Assembly (NCBI GenBank): GCA_015680685.1
Contig: MNCI01014546.1
Location: 635,140 to 699,139 of the forward strand
Direction of reading: 5' to 3'
From: Gnetum montanum
Taxonomy: Eukaryota; Streptophyta; Gnetopsida; Gnetales; Gnetaceae
DNA length: 64,000 nt
Positions 10,901 to 22,900 of this stretch are shown here, in pieces. Made by a program: the position numbers and the translations under genes. Positions within the stretch are counted from its first letter, which is position 1. Every line of letters starts with the position of its first letter. The notes under the pieces were generated by a model that was given only the letters and a program-made list of their open reading frames with translations, was not told where the DNA came from and ran no database searches.

Positions 10901-13900
10901 CTATCTTTTATTTTTAAGCCCTTCTAGAAGAAAGAAAAGATCTTGAAAAGAGTATTCACCTCGTGCAACCTATGCTCTTCCCTTGTATTCATCTATTTCA
11001 TCATTTTGATCAATCGTCATGGAATGGAATAGATTAGGAATTAGATAATCTTAGATGAGGAAGAGCAAAGCAACTCAACCTGTATGGTTGGTAGAACGAA
11101 TCCAATTCAAATGGATGAGAAGGTTTATAACTTGGCTAGACCATACTCCCTTGTATGCTCTTGATATTTCTTGGGCCTATTTTACAACTCTTTATTACCT
11201 ATTTAAATAAGCATTTCTGTGACACATGCACCCCATTTCTAAACCCCTCCATCACACTTTTGGGTAAGTTCCTTCTTAGGCATAGCCCACTACACATTTA
11301 CCTAAAATCTAGAGGAAAATAGGATTTGCCTAAGAAGGTTCCTAGTTTTAGTGGGGACCTTGTGCCTGATTTCACCCTTATTTTGTCACTTTCACCTTCA
11401 TAGTAATTATTTTCAATTCAATAAACAACTTATGGAGGCTCAATGAAGACTTTGATAGGTACAGTGTTGGTTCAATTTTGTTACAAGTCCATTGTGGGTG
11501 AAGGTGTTAGCCACCAATTTGATATATATATTTCATTGTTACTTGTTGGATCACCTCAATGCTTCCTCTGGTTTTCCTACCTCTTCTAGGGGGTGTAGTG
11601 CATGACATTTCACTCTTACGTTGAATGAGATTTAGCTTGTCGAGCCAGTGACAGAGGATATTCCTTGGGATTTCCTTTATGGGCACATTACTATCAAAAT
11701 GTCTAGATTAAAAATGTCTAGATCTCATATTTGAGTGTGCTATTGTGCATAGTGTTTTACTCTATATTTACCTAGATAAGAGCTATGTATCAAAATTTAT
11801 AGTATATAATACGATTGTTTCTTTCCTTCATATTAGATACATTTGTATAAACTATTTAAGATAGTTACCCTTAGAAGGCTTGACATGGGATCTGAATTTG
11901 AAAGATCTAAACCTTTGCCTATGCCATGGAAGGAAGGGGAACAATGCCATGCTTTAGCCCTACCTCCCTCGTACCCATAGAAGCAAGAGTTACTAGCCTC
12001 ATAGGGACCACCCATCGAGGCACACCTCACTTCTCTATGGACAACAAACATAACAAAAAGGAAGTACAAAAACATAATAAGAAGGTCAATTTAAATTATA
12101 CTACATAACAAGATTGTAGTTATCAACATAACCAAATTGGCTGTGATCAACATAACAACAGTTAAAAACATCATGAAATTTTTAGTAAACAACATCACAA
12201 AATAACTTGAAAGTGAAAAACATAACATAAATAATTAAAGTACAAAACAATCAATTGAAGGTAGGCTAATACTTGCATAAATAGATGTAACGTTAATGAG
12301 TGTCCTACACACCAAACTATCTATGCCAACCTTGAGGAATGACCTCAGGGATTCATGAGCTATTTGAGGATTTGTTAAGTAACAATGGAACATCTCAATT
12401 TACTATAGGGTATTTACCCCTTATGCTACATAGAATGTAGAACCTTTCTTACCTTCAAGGAGTGGCCAGTACTAAGGTTGTAAGTACAAGCCTTAGCTGG
12501 GGCTCATAGTCAAGAATTTATGGATACCCTTGGGAACGTTTCCATGTGAAGATGGGAGCAGAAGGAGGGACACACTTTACAATTTAGTGGCTAACTCTCT
12601 ATGTAATTTCAACAACTATTAGGTCTATTTTGAAGGTTACATGTTTGAAGGACTAGTGGAGGCATTAGCAACCATGGTTTCGTGTGTAATTACTTATTGA
12701 AAAGTGATAAAATGTGTATGAGCATTTGTATACATACTTGGAAGTGGATATGAAAGGTTTATACATGATTTATTGTGCTATTTGTAACACAGCCATATAA
12801 ATTACTAAACCTAAAGATAGGGGGACATGATGAAGGAAGCATAATTGCCAACAAAGTTCCTATGCTTGAAAACATCAGCTACGTGGGACACAAAGAACAA
12901 AGCTTAGTTCCCAATGGAGTTTACTCACTTGAACAAGGTGGCATCCCATCTCCATTATCTCCATTTCTACAATATAGTGAATAGGTTTTGCACATAGTGA
13001 TTAAAGCATAGTTGCCAAGGCACCTTGAGTAGTTACCAGATATTGGCTTATACATACATGAAAACAATTATTTTGCTATTATATACGAATGACATTACAT
13101 AAAGAATAACATATAGCTGGAAACTTGATATAACCAAATTAGGAAAAGAATCAATTTATATATTATTAATACTCATGACATAACGTGAAAAAAAATTAGA
13201 AGATTACTATAACTATACTATTATATACATGAAAACGATATACATGAAAAATACTTTGGTGGGGGAAACAATTAACTAGCAAAGTGAAATACAAAATTAA
13301 TTAATTTTTTTATTCATGAAAATGGAATCTCATAAGGATTCTAAATGTTAAAACTTGGATTGGTTAGTTTTAGAGTAGGTTATGTTGTAAGTCTCAACTT
13401 TCACCTTGGTTTATGAGGACACATGAGTTTGAACACACCACAAGGACACATCCAAACTTTCAAGGACACTTAAGAGATAGGTTTTCAAAGTGTTTTTCAT
13501 ATTTTATTAAGATTAAGATACTTACGAGACCCCATCCCTTTCATACATCAACATTATCAAACCTAGCACGGATGATACAAGAGACACCATTTCTTGCCAA
13601 TTTAGCCTATTAGGTGTCATAGGCTTCAGACAATGTTGGGGGTTACCTGAAAGGTCCACTATAGATGCATGCTAATGATGCCGCTAGTTAGGACTATCCA
13701 CATTTAGAATGAAATTAGAGCATGTCGACTGAACATGGTGTTAGTAGGTAGTAGTCATGATATGGTCTTTATGCTCATAGGTGCATAGGTCATTACAATA
13801 AGGTTAGGGAGTATGTATAAGGCTCAATGAATAGGAGCCCACACTACTAGGAGATTCCATGAATCAAAGCATAGAAGAGTGAGCTAGGGGAAGGCTTTAG

Positions 13901-14713
13901 CCTCTAACAAGGGAAAGATTCGAAGGTCCTCATGCAAGCATTATCCACATCATTTAGCCTCTATCAAGATCCTCATGCAAGCATTACACATGTAAAAAGT
14001 AAGTTACTACTAGTTCATCAACAACATAGCCTAGTCACCAAGGTCATTAGGACACAACATTGTGGGCAACACTATAGCTACAAGAATAGTTGGTATACGA
14101 CTTTATCATGTTATGAGAGAGTAGCTTGGTTGATTGAGGCCTAGTCTTATGGGTCCACTGGTGACAGAAGGACACTAACATTAGTAACCTTTCATGTGCA
14201 ATTGCTGCACACATGATTCCATGTGTGAGAGTGGTTGTATACGTACTATCAAGTAAGTAAGAAATCGTAACTCATTGCGTCTTCCTACATACCAAGAGCT
14301 ACAAGAGAAAGTAGATAGAGTATGTGTGAGCATTCAACTAAGTCAAGCTAAATATAAGGTGTGAATGCATAAATTAATTAGCTTCATGAAGGTTGCTATG
14401 AAGAATTGCTAGAACAAGTTGCTTTTCCTATTAACAACTAGTAAAGAAGTTATGCTACTATTGTGCATTATGAAAGTATGCAAGTAATCTAAATAAATCT
14501 GCCGCCTTACTTCTTCCCCAATTTGTCTTCAAGTATCTACAACATATAAATTTTTTAAGGATTATGTGTTCATCAAGTTAATTACTTATTCTAATTTCTT
14601 CTAAAAAATATGCTTTTGGTGAGTTTCCTTTCTAAATCTAAGATATATGTTCTATTAAGTAGGAATGTTCTTTATATTATAACTTCATTTAATAGGCATC
14701 ATCGATTATAGCG
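4963..14713. other. Gene-free AT-rich, CpG-poor sequence
   Basis: I see no gene I can support. ORFs are short, uncorrelated and lack known motifs. CG dinucleotides are scarce, in contrast to the LTRs, which suggests old methylated DNA. The only structured items noticed are two family 1 palindromic repeats (6673-6833), a degenerate reverse-oriented one (7369-7392), and a short direct repeat CACTCTCATGATAGACT at about 9402 and 9421. Confidence 0.6.
6673..6833 (+). repeat. Family 1 palindromic repeat, two adjacent copies
   Basis: The first copy is partial (ACCAATGAGAGATTCCCC, 6673-6690). The second (6783-6833) has the whole unit: ACCAATGGGAGATTCCC, an ACTAA-type loop, GGAACAAG, then TCCCCAAGTTACCCC. 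Between them lies GTGAGTTACCTCATGAAA, which also accompanies other copies, so the full unit may exceed 50 bp. It has no coding sense. Confidence 0.7.
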
Positions 14714-14750
<37 letters not shown>

Positions 14751-14782
14751 NNNNNNNNNNNNNNNNNNNNNNNNNNNNNNNN
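14714..14782. other. Assembly gap: poly-C run plus N
   Basis: 37 consecutive C (14714-14750) are followed directly by 32 N (14751-14782). A pure C run abutting Ns looks like low-quality read end or a gap-filling artefact rather than genomic sequence. Distances across this point are unreliable. Confidence 0.95.
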
Positions 14783-16565
14783 AGGTAGTATATCTCTCAT
14801 AACAACAAAGTGTTACTACCCCTACAGATGGAGATGACTCCTTGTTCTCATTTTTTGCTAATGCTTCAATAAGCTATTGAAGATGGTCAAAGGCCAATGA
14901 TTATCAGAGGCCTAAATGTGCTCATGGAAAATTACGTTCTAAAATATTGGTAGGCATCAACTTCCCTCACCCTCTATTTAACCAAGGATGCAACATCTAG
15001 AGGGTGAAATGTCCTTCAGCTTAGTCTCATTAAAAACCCACAAAAGGGTCTTGTTATATAACCTGCTATTGCTTGGTAAAGGATCTATGCAAGTCTCATC
15101 CTATTGGGCTTGTGTAAGAGGTCAAGTTCAAGAAGTGCAACTAGCTAATTAATCACCCAAGTGGCCTTTTCCCACAAGTGTCTAACAGTGTGTCAAGCTC
15201 TTAGCTCAAAATGGTCCCATCACCCATTCTATAGTGGTCATTTTTCTATGGTCGTACCCCCATCCATGGTACAACCCTAAGCCTAAAGGATCTCAAGGGA
15301 TTTGTGCAAGCATTTGATGGTCTTACTACCCATTGAATCCTCGAGGTGCACCTAAGTAACCCATCCCACTTCTCCTAGTAGTTCCCAATGTAAAGGTCTA
15401 GCTTTCCTTGAAAGGTGTAAACAGTTTGGTGTCTAGGATAGCCACCTACACTAATAACTTGAAAATTCAATAGTTGTTACCTTTGGGTTGAAGCAAGGGG
15501 TGCCCCCATGGGTAGTTCTCAAAGGAAAAGCATAAACCTTTCCCTTTGTAGAGACGACAAAAGTAGAGAAATGACTTAGTCATTTTCCCTCCTTCTATGG
15601 CATTGGCCAAGGTTTGAAACCCTAATTCCAGATCCTTGGTTGTGTAATCTTCTTAGGTAAAAAAGGGAAGACCAAAGTGGATCATCCTCCCTTATGTGGC
15701 ACAGGCATTATGCTGGGTAAACTTCCCAAGTCAAAAATCATATCACATAGGGTGCAACTCCCATTTTCCAAGATCAATTAGGCAAATAATATTTTTTTGA
15801 GGAAGCAGTGTTATGGGGAACCATCTATTTACAATATACAAAATTTAGATCTATTTTTGCATAAGTGATGCTTTCTACCCCTAGGGAAAGAAAAATTCCT
15901 TTTTGAACCTGACAATACTTCTCAACAAACTTTGGGAAAGAGCCCTTTCCAAATTATCATATAATAGGGGATTGATCTCCCTTCCAAGTCAAAGACCAAA
16001 TTACGAGAAAGAACAACTAACAAATGAACATTAATGCCAATGTAGGAATACTAGCTAGTTAAGAGACAAAGTTGAATACATTATTATACACTACACTACT
16101 CTCTCTGCCCCAACTCAATCTAGTTAGGATTATGACCAACAGTTAGGCAGCCTTTAGCAAGCTACAAGTAGCATACTTACCTACTCTTATTTGAACTACC
16201 AAAATTTACCTTAATCTATCTATCTAACCATCCTTCTATCTAGTTCTCCCTCTACCTAGCTACCTAGCCTACTACTCGAATTCACTCACACATCCCTCCT
16301 ATCCATTCATAGTAGGCTAGATACCCCAATTTTTGTACTATCCAGTCAACTAACTAGTTATTTTTGTGATGTTACCAAAATGTAATTGAGCTGTATCAAC
16401 ACCTAGGAAGATGTTACCTGTGTAGGTTTCAAGTGGTACCTAGTTGACAAATACAATACACTACAAAGATTCACACATGGCTAGCTAGGATAGGGTATAG
16501 AAAGGAAAGTGAAAGTAAGAGAGGGTGAAATGGGAATTAACTTTATGGAGATTCCATGCATGAGC

Positions 16566-16656
16566 AGGGAATGAGTCCCCAAGCTACCCTATGAAACAAA
16601 AATTGACCAATGGGAGATTCCCCACTAACATGGGGAATGAGTCCTTGAGTTACCCC
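16566..16656 (+). repeat. Family 1 palindromic repeat (half copy plus full copy)
   Basis: The half copy at 16566-16589 (GGGAATGAGTCCCCAAGC) is followed by the best-preserved full copy at 16606-16656. In the full copy, stem ATTCCCC and GGGGAAT enclose the loop ACTAACAT. ACCAATGGGAG lies upstream and GAGTCCTTGAGTTACCCC downstream. AATT-containing sequence lies on both sides (AAATT at the end), which could be a target duplication or part of the unit. Confidence 0.8.
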
Positions 16657-17423
16657 AAATTACTTCTAGACTTTGAACTACAAGTAGACCTTTAAGCCTT
16701 CTCAAGTAAAATTACTCTAGAATCTTTAAGTGAAGGGTTAGTTGCCTTATTGGCAGGGTTATAGGATTCTCAATGGTTTGCTTATCGCCTTATTCTATCC
16801 TAGTGGAACTAGTTGAAAATTATCTCACTAGGGATTTGTTATAAAGACTGGGCTAAGGGTATAATTGGAAGATCCACCCAAAAGCTGCTAGTTAGTAGCC
16901 ATTCAATGGAAGTGTAGAGAGTCCCAAGCTTTTAATACAAAATATTTTTCAACTACGCTCTCAAAAAAGAGTTTTCGACCTACCATCATTGGGATGGATC
17001 AAGTCAAGGGTAGTTCCATGTAAGTAAGGTATTTGGGTAAAGTGAGCTAATGGGGCATAGCTACACTTCAACATGAATCAAAGTTCAACCTAAAAGAGCT
17101 AGTCCTCACCTAAATTATAGACAAGATATTGAAGGCTAGCTATTCATTTCCATAGGATGATCAACAAGTGGCCCCTCATTTCTGTTTGAAATATAGGAGG
17201 ATTCCTATTGGATTTATGGGAGAACATGTAACATGGGTTGTCAACCCTCTTAGAGTTCAGTACCATGGGAATGTGACTAGGAGTCACATTTAGTTAGATT
17301 GGGTAACTCTATCTATAGTTTCCACCTTTCCCATTTCGTCAACCAACAAGAGTGCCCCTTGGTCATTAGTAAACAAGGAAAGTAGCACTAACCAGCTCAT
17401 AGCAGAGGGCATGAAGTGGGAAT

Positions 17424-17522
17424 TGATCAATGGGAGATTCCCCATGACTTTGGCTAAGTAGGAATGAATGATTTTAGTGAGTTCCCCTGCATTAGTCGGG
17501 AACAAGTCCCCGAGTTACACCA
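17424..17522 (+). repeat. Family 1 palindromic repeat, expanded copy
   Basis: CAATGGGAGATTCCCC is followed after a short unrelated stretch by GAGTTCCCCTGCATTAGT and CGGGAACAAGTCCCCGAG. The hairpin stem here is GTTCCC/GGGAAC instead of ATTCCCC/GGGGAAT, a paired change that keeps the pairing. Confidence 0.7.
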
Positions 17523-19191
17523 AAGACCACATAGAAAGAAGATAGGTGTATACCTCTGTACATAGCATCTAGTAAGAATGTTATGTACCACAACTATCAT
17601 ATGAAACCTCTCTAGAGGAAATAACATCTTAAATTTCTATGCCAACTAGGTCAAAACCAAAGTAAAGTGCAGCACAAAAATAATAAAGTAATCCTTTACC
17701 TAGTCAATTGGTCAGTCTGTCTACAATTATCAAGTTATTAGGGAAGAAGCAAGGAACACAGTAAGGGATGAAAAAAGAGTCTTTACCTATAGTGCACCTA
17801 TTTCTTCTTGTAAGTGAAAATGCTATTGCTCTAATAAGCAAATTACCAAAAAAATATCCGTCCATTTGAGTAGAATCCATTCCTAGTGATGGTCATTATG
17901 GTCGAATCATAACCACTTCCTAATAAGATGAACACCTTTCCAGACTACCAATACCAGATTGGATCAAACTGCAATCAGATTGGGTGCCTCATCTATCTTT
18001 TGTCTACTCTAATTAGCCTATTCATTATACCATTATTGTCATCATTTGTGACACCCCATCCACAAATGGCTTAGAGGATTCAAGGTTTATGCCCATTGCC
18101 ACCATTAGAGAAAAACACTTCGATAGTATCACACCTTAGTTGTTATTTGCTGGGAAAGCACCTTCATTCTCGATACAGTACATTCCCATTCTACTCAAAC
18201 TCATTATACTACATAATAAAAGAAATCTTCCATCTTCCAAATAATATTGATGGGACAATGATCCAACCATTGATCCATGGCTAGGAACTAACCATTAGAA
18301 ATCATTAGCTAATAAGCCAACAACACCCACATGAATTTCTTCTTGTGGGCAGTAACCCTTAGATCCTTCGTATCAAGAGATAGTCAAGATTTGAAGATTT
18401 TCAATAAACAAGAACACATCCATGTCATACGATATCAACAATAGAACATTACAAGAAGTGAGTTCTTTGAATGAGCGCACAATGCACAAGTTAGTCTCTC
18501 ACTTGTCAGTGACTGACTCCACTTTGTTTAAGATTTGAGGAATGGGTGCACTGCATGTATATAGTCCCTTGACTAAAGGTTCCTTAGTGAGGGACTAACT
18601 TTTTCCTCAAGGATTCACTATACCTATCCAACTATAACTAATCACGCCTCTTGAAGCTATCACCACTAGATTGCGCATCACTTACACTTCGGTCTAGTAT
18701 CTCATCCCAACACCTCACCACATTCAGCAATACCTTTTCTAAATACACTAGTAGAATAAATAAAGAATTTATTATTAGTGATTGTGATGGTAATGCTAGT
18801 GACCTTCTTGGGGCTTTTTCCGATAAGCTACCTTGAAAGCTATAGTGCTCATTTGCTATAGAAATCTAATCATCTCATCTTTTTGATAATATCTTTGTTG
18901 TGCTCATTTTGATGGCCACCATAATCATTAATTTGATCTATCTACATTAGTTAGTGCCGATAGTAGCACGAGCCCACTTTCCATTGTGGACCTTAGGGTT
19001 TCACCTTCCTTGTTCAATGTTTTAATGTGTCATACGAGTGGAGTTGACACTCTCCCTCAGCAAGGGAAGGCATTCCTCTACCCCACACTCCTATATTTTG
19101 ACTCACACTCTTATTCTTCAAATGCTATCATTTCTGTAGGGCTTACATCTACTCAAAGGAGATGTCGAATACCCAAGGGACCCCAAGGGGG

Positions 19192-19245
19192 TGCCTTGCC
19201 TTTGGTGGGATAACTCACTTCATTCATTCCCCATCCCAAGGGAAC
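19192..19245 (-). repeat. Family 1 repeat, reverse orientation, degenerate
   Basis: GGGATAACTCACTTC, then ATTCATTCCCC on +, is the reverse complement of the GGGGAATGA..GTTATCCC part of the unit. The stem partner is weak. Confidence 0.5.
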
Positions 19246-19448
19246 CCTCACCATATATTTCCAACACCATCCTCCTACAACCCGGTTAGCTATGTGAACT
19301 TTCCCCTTTTGTGGGTATCTATCTTTCATCCACCTTGTTAAGTAAAGAAACTACATTTGAACTAGGCATAACACATCTTCCTTTCCTTCACACATAAAAA
19401 GGTATTTTATTTACCTACTCTTCTCAAAATGCCTTGCCACATAGTGAG

Positions 19449-19917
19449 TTAGTTCAAGTACATCCTTAAAAAAGAGTTCTGATGATTGCTCTCAGTAAAA
19501 GGTCCATAAATACCTAGTGGTCTAATTGGGCAATGATCTACTGAGTAACGGCTCATGCGCCATCCATCAGCACCATCGATAGTAGAAAAATAAACCCACA
19601 TATTTTTTGCATTTGTATCATGCACATTGCAAATAGTAATAGTCTTTATGCTAACATTAGAGTCCATAGAATGTCTTGTATGCAAGCAATCCCTTTGGGC
19701 CCATGGGGCCAACACCAATTACACCGCATGGAATGTCAGTTGAAGAATGGAAGGTTATAGCAACAATGCCAGTGTAATTGGAGCATGCAGATCTTAAGTA
19801 AATCCATGTAGTGCACCATTCTACATTTTTCTCATTCCCAAGCATTAAACTACTTGTTGTTTCTCTTTCTAGCAGGGTAGGGAAGCTGGGCAGTGACTTG
19901 GTATCCCAAGGGTGCAT
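19449..19917 (-). pseudogene. Unassigned possible coding relic, frameshifted
   Basis: Two overlapping open frames on - (19917-19657, 86 codons, and 19718-19449, 89 codons) read on from one another with a single frameshift near 19680. They look protein-like: VEWCTTWIYLRSACSNYTG, then FHSSTDIPCGVIGVGPMGPK in the first, and KNMWVYFSTIDGADGWRMSR in the second. Trp, Cys and Gly content and balanced composition contrast with the poor ORFs around it. I do not recognise the family. It may be a captured exon or an old pseudogene, or chance. Confidence 0.3.
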
Positions 19918-22900
19918 AGGATATAGAATTTACCTATTAATAGATCGATCTGATTCCATTGCATTGAGTAATGAAAGTAGCCACTATGAAATGTTGAACA
20001 GGTACAACTTCTAGCTATGACGACACAATGGGCTATTCCATTAACTTACTATCTCATGTGGGTAGAAAAGCAAATGTTTCCTCTAGGGTGGACATCTTGT
20101 TTATGGTTTGGCCTTGACTTGTTATTCACCATTTTTTGTTGGTTGATTCATGTCCCCAAACCATTCACAAGTTCTTAGTACCATGTCCCAATTGATAATG
20201 TTTCCACATTGGCTCTAGTATCAAAAAAGGTTTTTTTTGGGTAAAGCACCATGAAACCCACCTGAATAAATCATAGGCAACCACCACAACCATAACATAC
20301 CGATCTCTTCGCCTACTCTTAGGCCTTTATTATTGAAAGCAGCCCTTCCAGAGTAAGAGCCTAATTCATAGCTACTTCTTTGTTTCTACAAAATCAAATC
20401 GTTTGTGATTTTCTTAAGTTATCAAAACTAGGAAGATGAAATAACCAAAAATAGGATAACATAGGTTATAATAAGCTCATTCAAAGAATGAGTGCATGGT
20501 CATTCTTGCTCTAGTTGTCACCCACATTCTATTGCTCAGACCATGAGCAATTCAACACCACTGATACAAACTTGCCTGCTTCTGAGTTTGACCAAGTGGG
20601 AAAACTTTCTCACCCCAACCAAGAGTAGCTTGGCACCTCTGCTATTATCTCGATTATTCTTCTATGCATGAAGTGTCAAGCAATAACCTGGATCCTTCGA
20701 ATATGGATGAGAATCTTGTTAGGCCGAGACAAAGATAACAAACCCTTCATTTAAAGACCTATCGTGCAGGATTGTAGAGCTAGAAGGTTTGATCCAAAAC
20801 TCTATTCTATCTTATATTTGATACATCCATGCTACATTACATTACCATGTTTCAGTAAGCTTTTCATTAACATTCCTTACTTCTTTCATGTTGGTACCTC
20901 CCTCAGATTTTTGACCTTGATTTAAGATGCATGGCTGAACAACTAGAATAGCCAGATATTCTATAACCCACAATGCCTAATTTCTCTATGTGTATGGGTT
21001 TTGGAATCGCATACACTCTACATTAAGAACAATAAGTCCTAAACGTACGTAACAAGCCAACAAAAAATTTCTTTTGTTGCATAAGCTACTTTTTCTTTTA
21101 TTATTCAGTCTAGAAAAAATGAGGCAATGTTAGTAGCTATTTTTCTTGAGATAAAATGACCCAACAGAGGTCAATTTCGGTTTGGAAATTCTATTGTACC
21201 GAGGAGATATGTTGTTTATGGCTACTTTCTCCTAATGATGCTTGACATATGTCGATCTTGTTTCTCTATCCCGTATGGGACTTATAGCTAGCTAGTATGT
21301 ATGACCAGTTGGTCAACAGGTTATATGATCTCTTTGCGAGGTTTGCCTCATGAGGTAGTCACTTAAGAGAATGAATGAGTGGTCCAAGAATGAATTTTTC
21401 CATATGGGTTCTTGAATAAGTGGAAAAGATATCTCATTTGCATGGCATCGATCACATATCCTACTAGCATGCCTGCATAACTAGCCTTTTCTACCTACCC
21501 TAAAATGACCAACCTTTTTTCCAAAACTTGCTATCCTATTGCCCTTGCTCTCACCACCTAATTTGACTCTACCACCAAAGCAAACATTTTCCACTTCATT
21601 CTCTACATAACCATCAATACTCTTCTTGGAAAGCATTTACTAAGTTCTCATCTGATGGGGTATCTAGAAGGGTGCTTTATACTCAATCAAGAGAGTGGTT
21701 TCCTCTCAACCTCCCAGGTGAATACTAAAGTTAGAACAAGGTCGTTCAAGTGGATTGCCTCATCCGAATTCACTACGATTGCTCACCTGTACTTACTTAA
21801 AGCTTCACCTCCAAGAGGTATACTCAGCAACAAAGCCTACTAAAATAAGGTGATCTGTCATCCCACCAATGAATCATTAGAATTCATTTTCAATAGAATC
21901 TGATGCAGTCATGGATTCCATCATTCCCATGGCTTCTCTATTAATGGCTAGGCCTGAATTCCACAATGGGACTCCCCAAAATGATAGAAACAAATCAAAG
22001 TCATGTGTTCATTCTCCATTGAGAGAATGCTCAATCAAAAAGGCTTTTGCGTATCTTCCTAAGTGAGTTTGCACCTCAAGAAAGAGGGGCATTAGCCTAA
22101 TCCCACTCTCTTATATAGCATTTATTAGCTTAGCTAGATTAGGCTCTTGCATAACTAATTAAATTAGTATTTTTCCATGCTACCTTGTGTAATGTAGCAA
22201 ACCATATCGCTGACCGGTGGTGACTCCCCCATCAATGAATGAGGTGTTTTTCATGCACTCCCCTATTTTCTTGGTTGGTGGAGATCTTGACCTCTTGAAT
22301 GAGAAGAAGTTGAATCATGCTTGTCCAAAGTAGAGTCAATCTACTTCTCTTGGAGAGAGAGAGGTCTGCATGCACATTAAATTCATAGGAGGCTTCAATC
22401 TCTCTTCAATTAGACTAAGCACCTATGTAAAGCCTTTATTCTTTTAATGTTGATCATGGAGAGTAAAGAAGTTGGTCCAATATTAGTAAAAGCAACCTAT
22501 CACACTAGTAGCTACTCCTTTCAAGGTAGCCCATAACCTTTGATATGGTATGTTGTTAGTCTCCTACTAAGGTTCATTATATACATTCAAACCTAGCTAC
22601 CTTGTCATTCTTCTCCTTCAATGCCAATGGATAAGTACACTAGGGTAGGAGTGCTCTTTTATCATGTATGTGGACTACTTGGTCAATTAACGGATTATGC
22701 TAGTATTATAGCCATAGCCATCTCTTTAGCATCCCACCATTCCTTCTTGCTAGCACAGGAAATCTAACTCATTCTAAGGTAGAGCTCTTAGAGTCACACT
22801 TGAAGGTAGTTCCTTAGTAAGGAAGGAGAGCAAAGAGAGAGGTATTAGATGTTAACTAATTGTATACCATATGTCTTAGAGAAGGCACTAATCAACCGAA

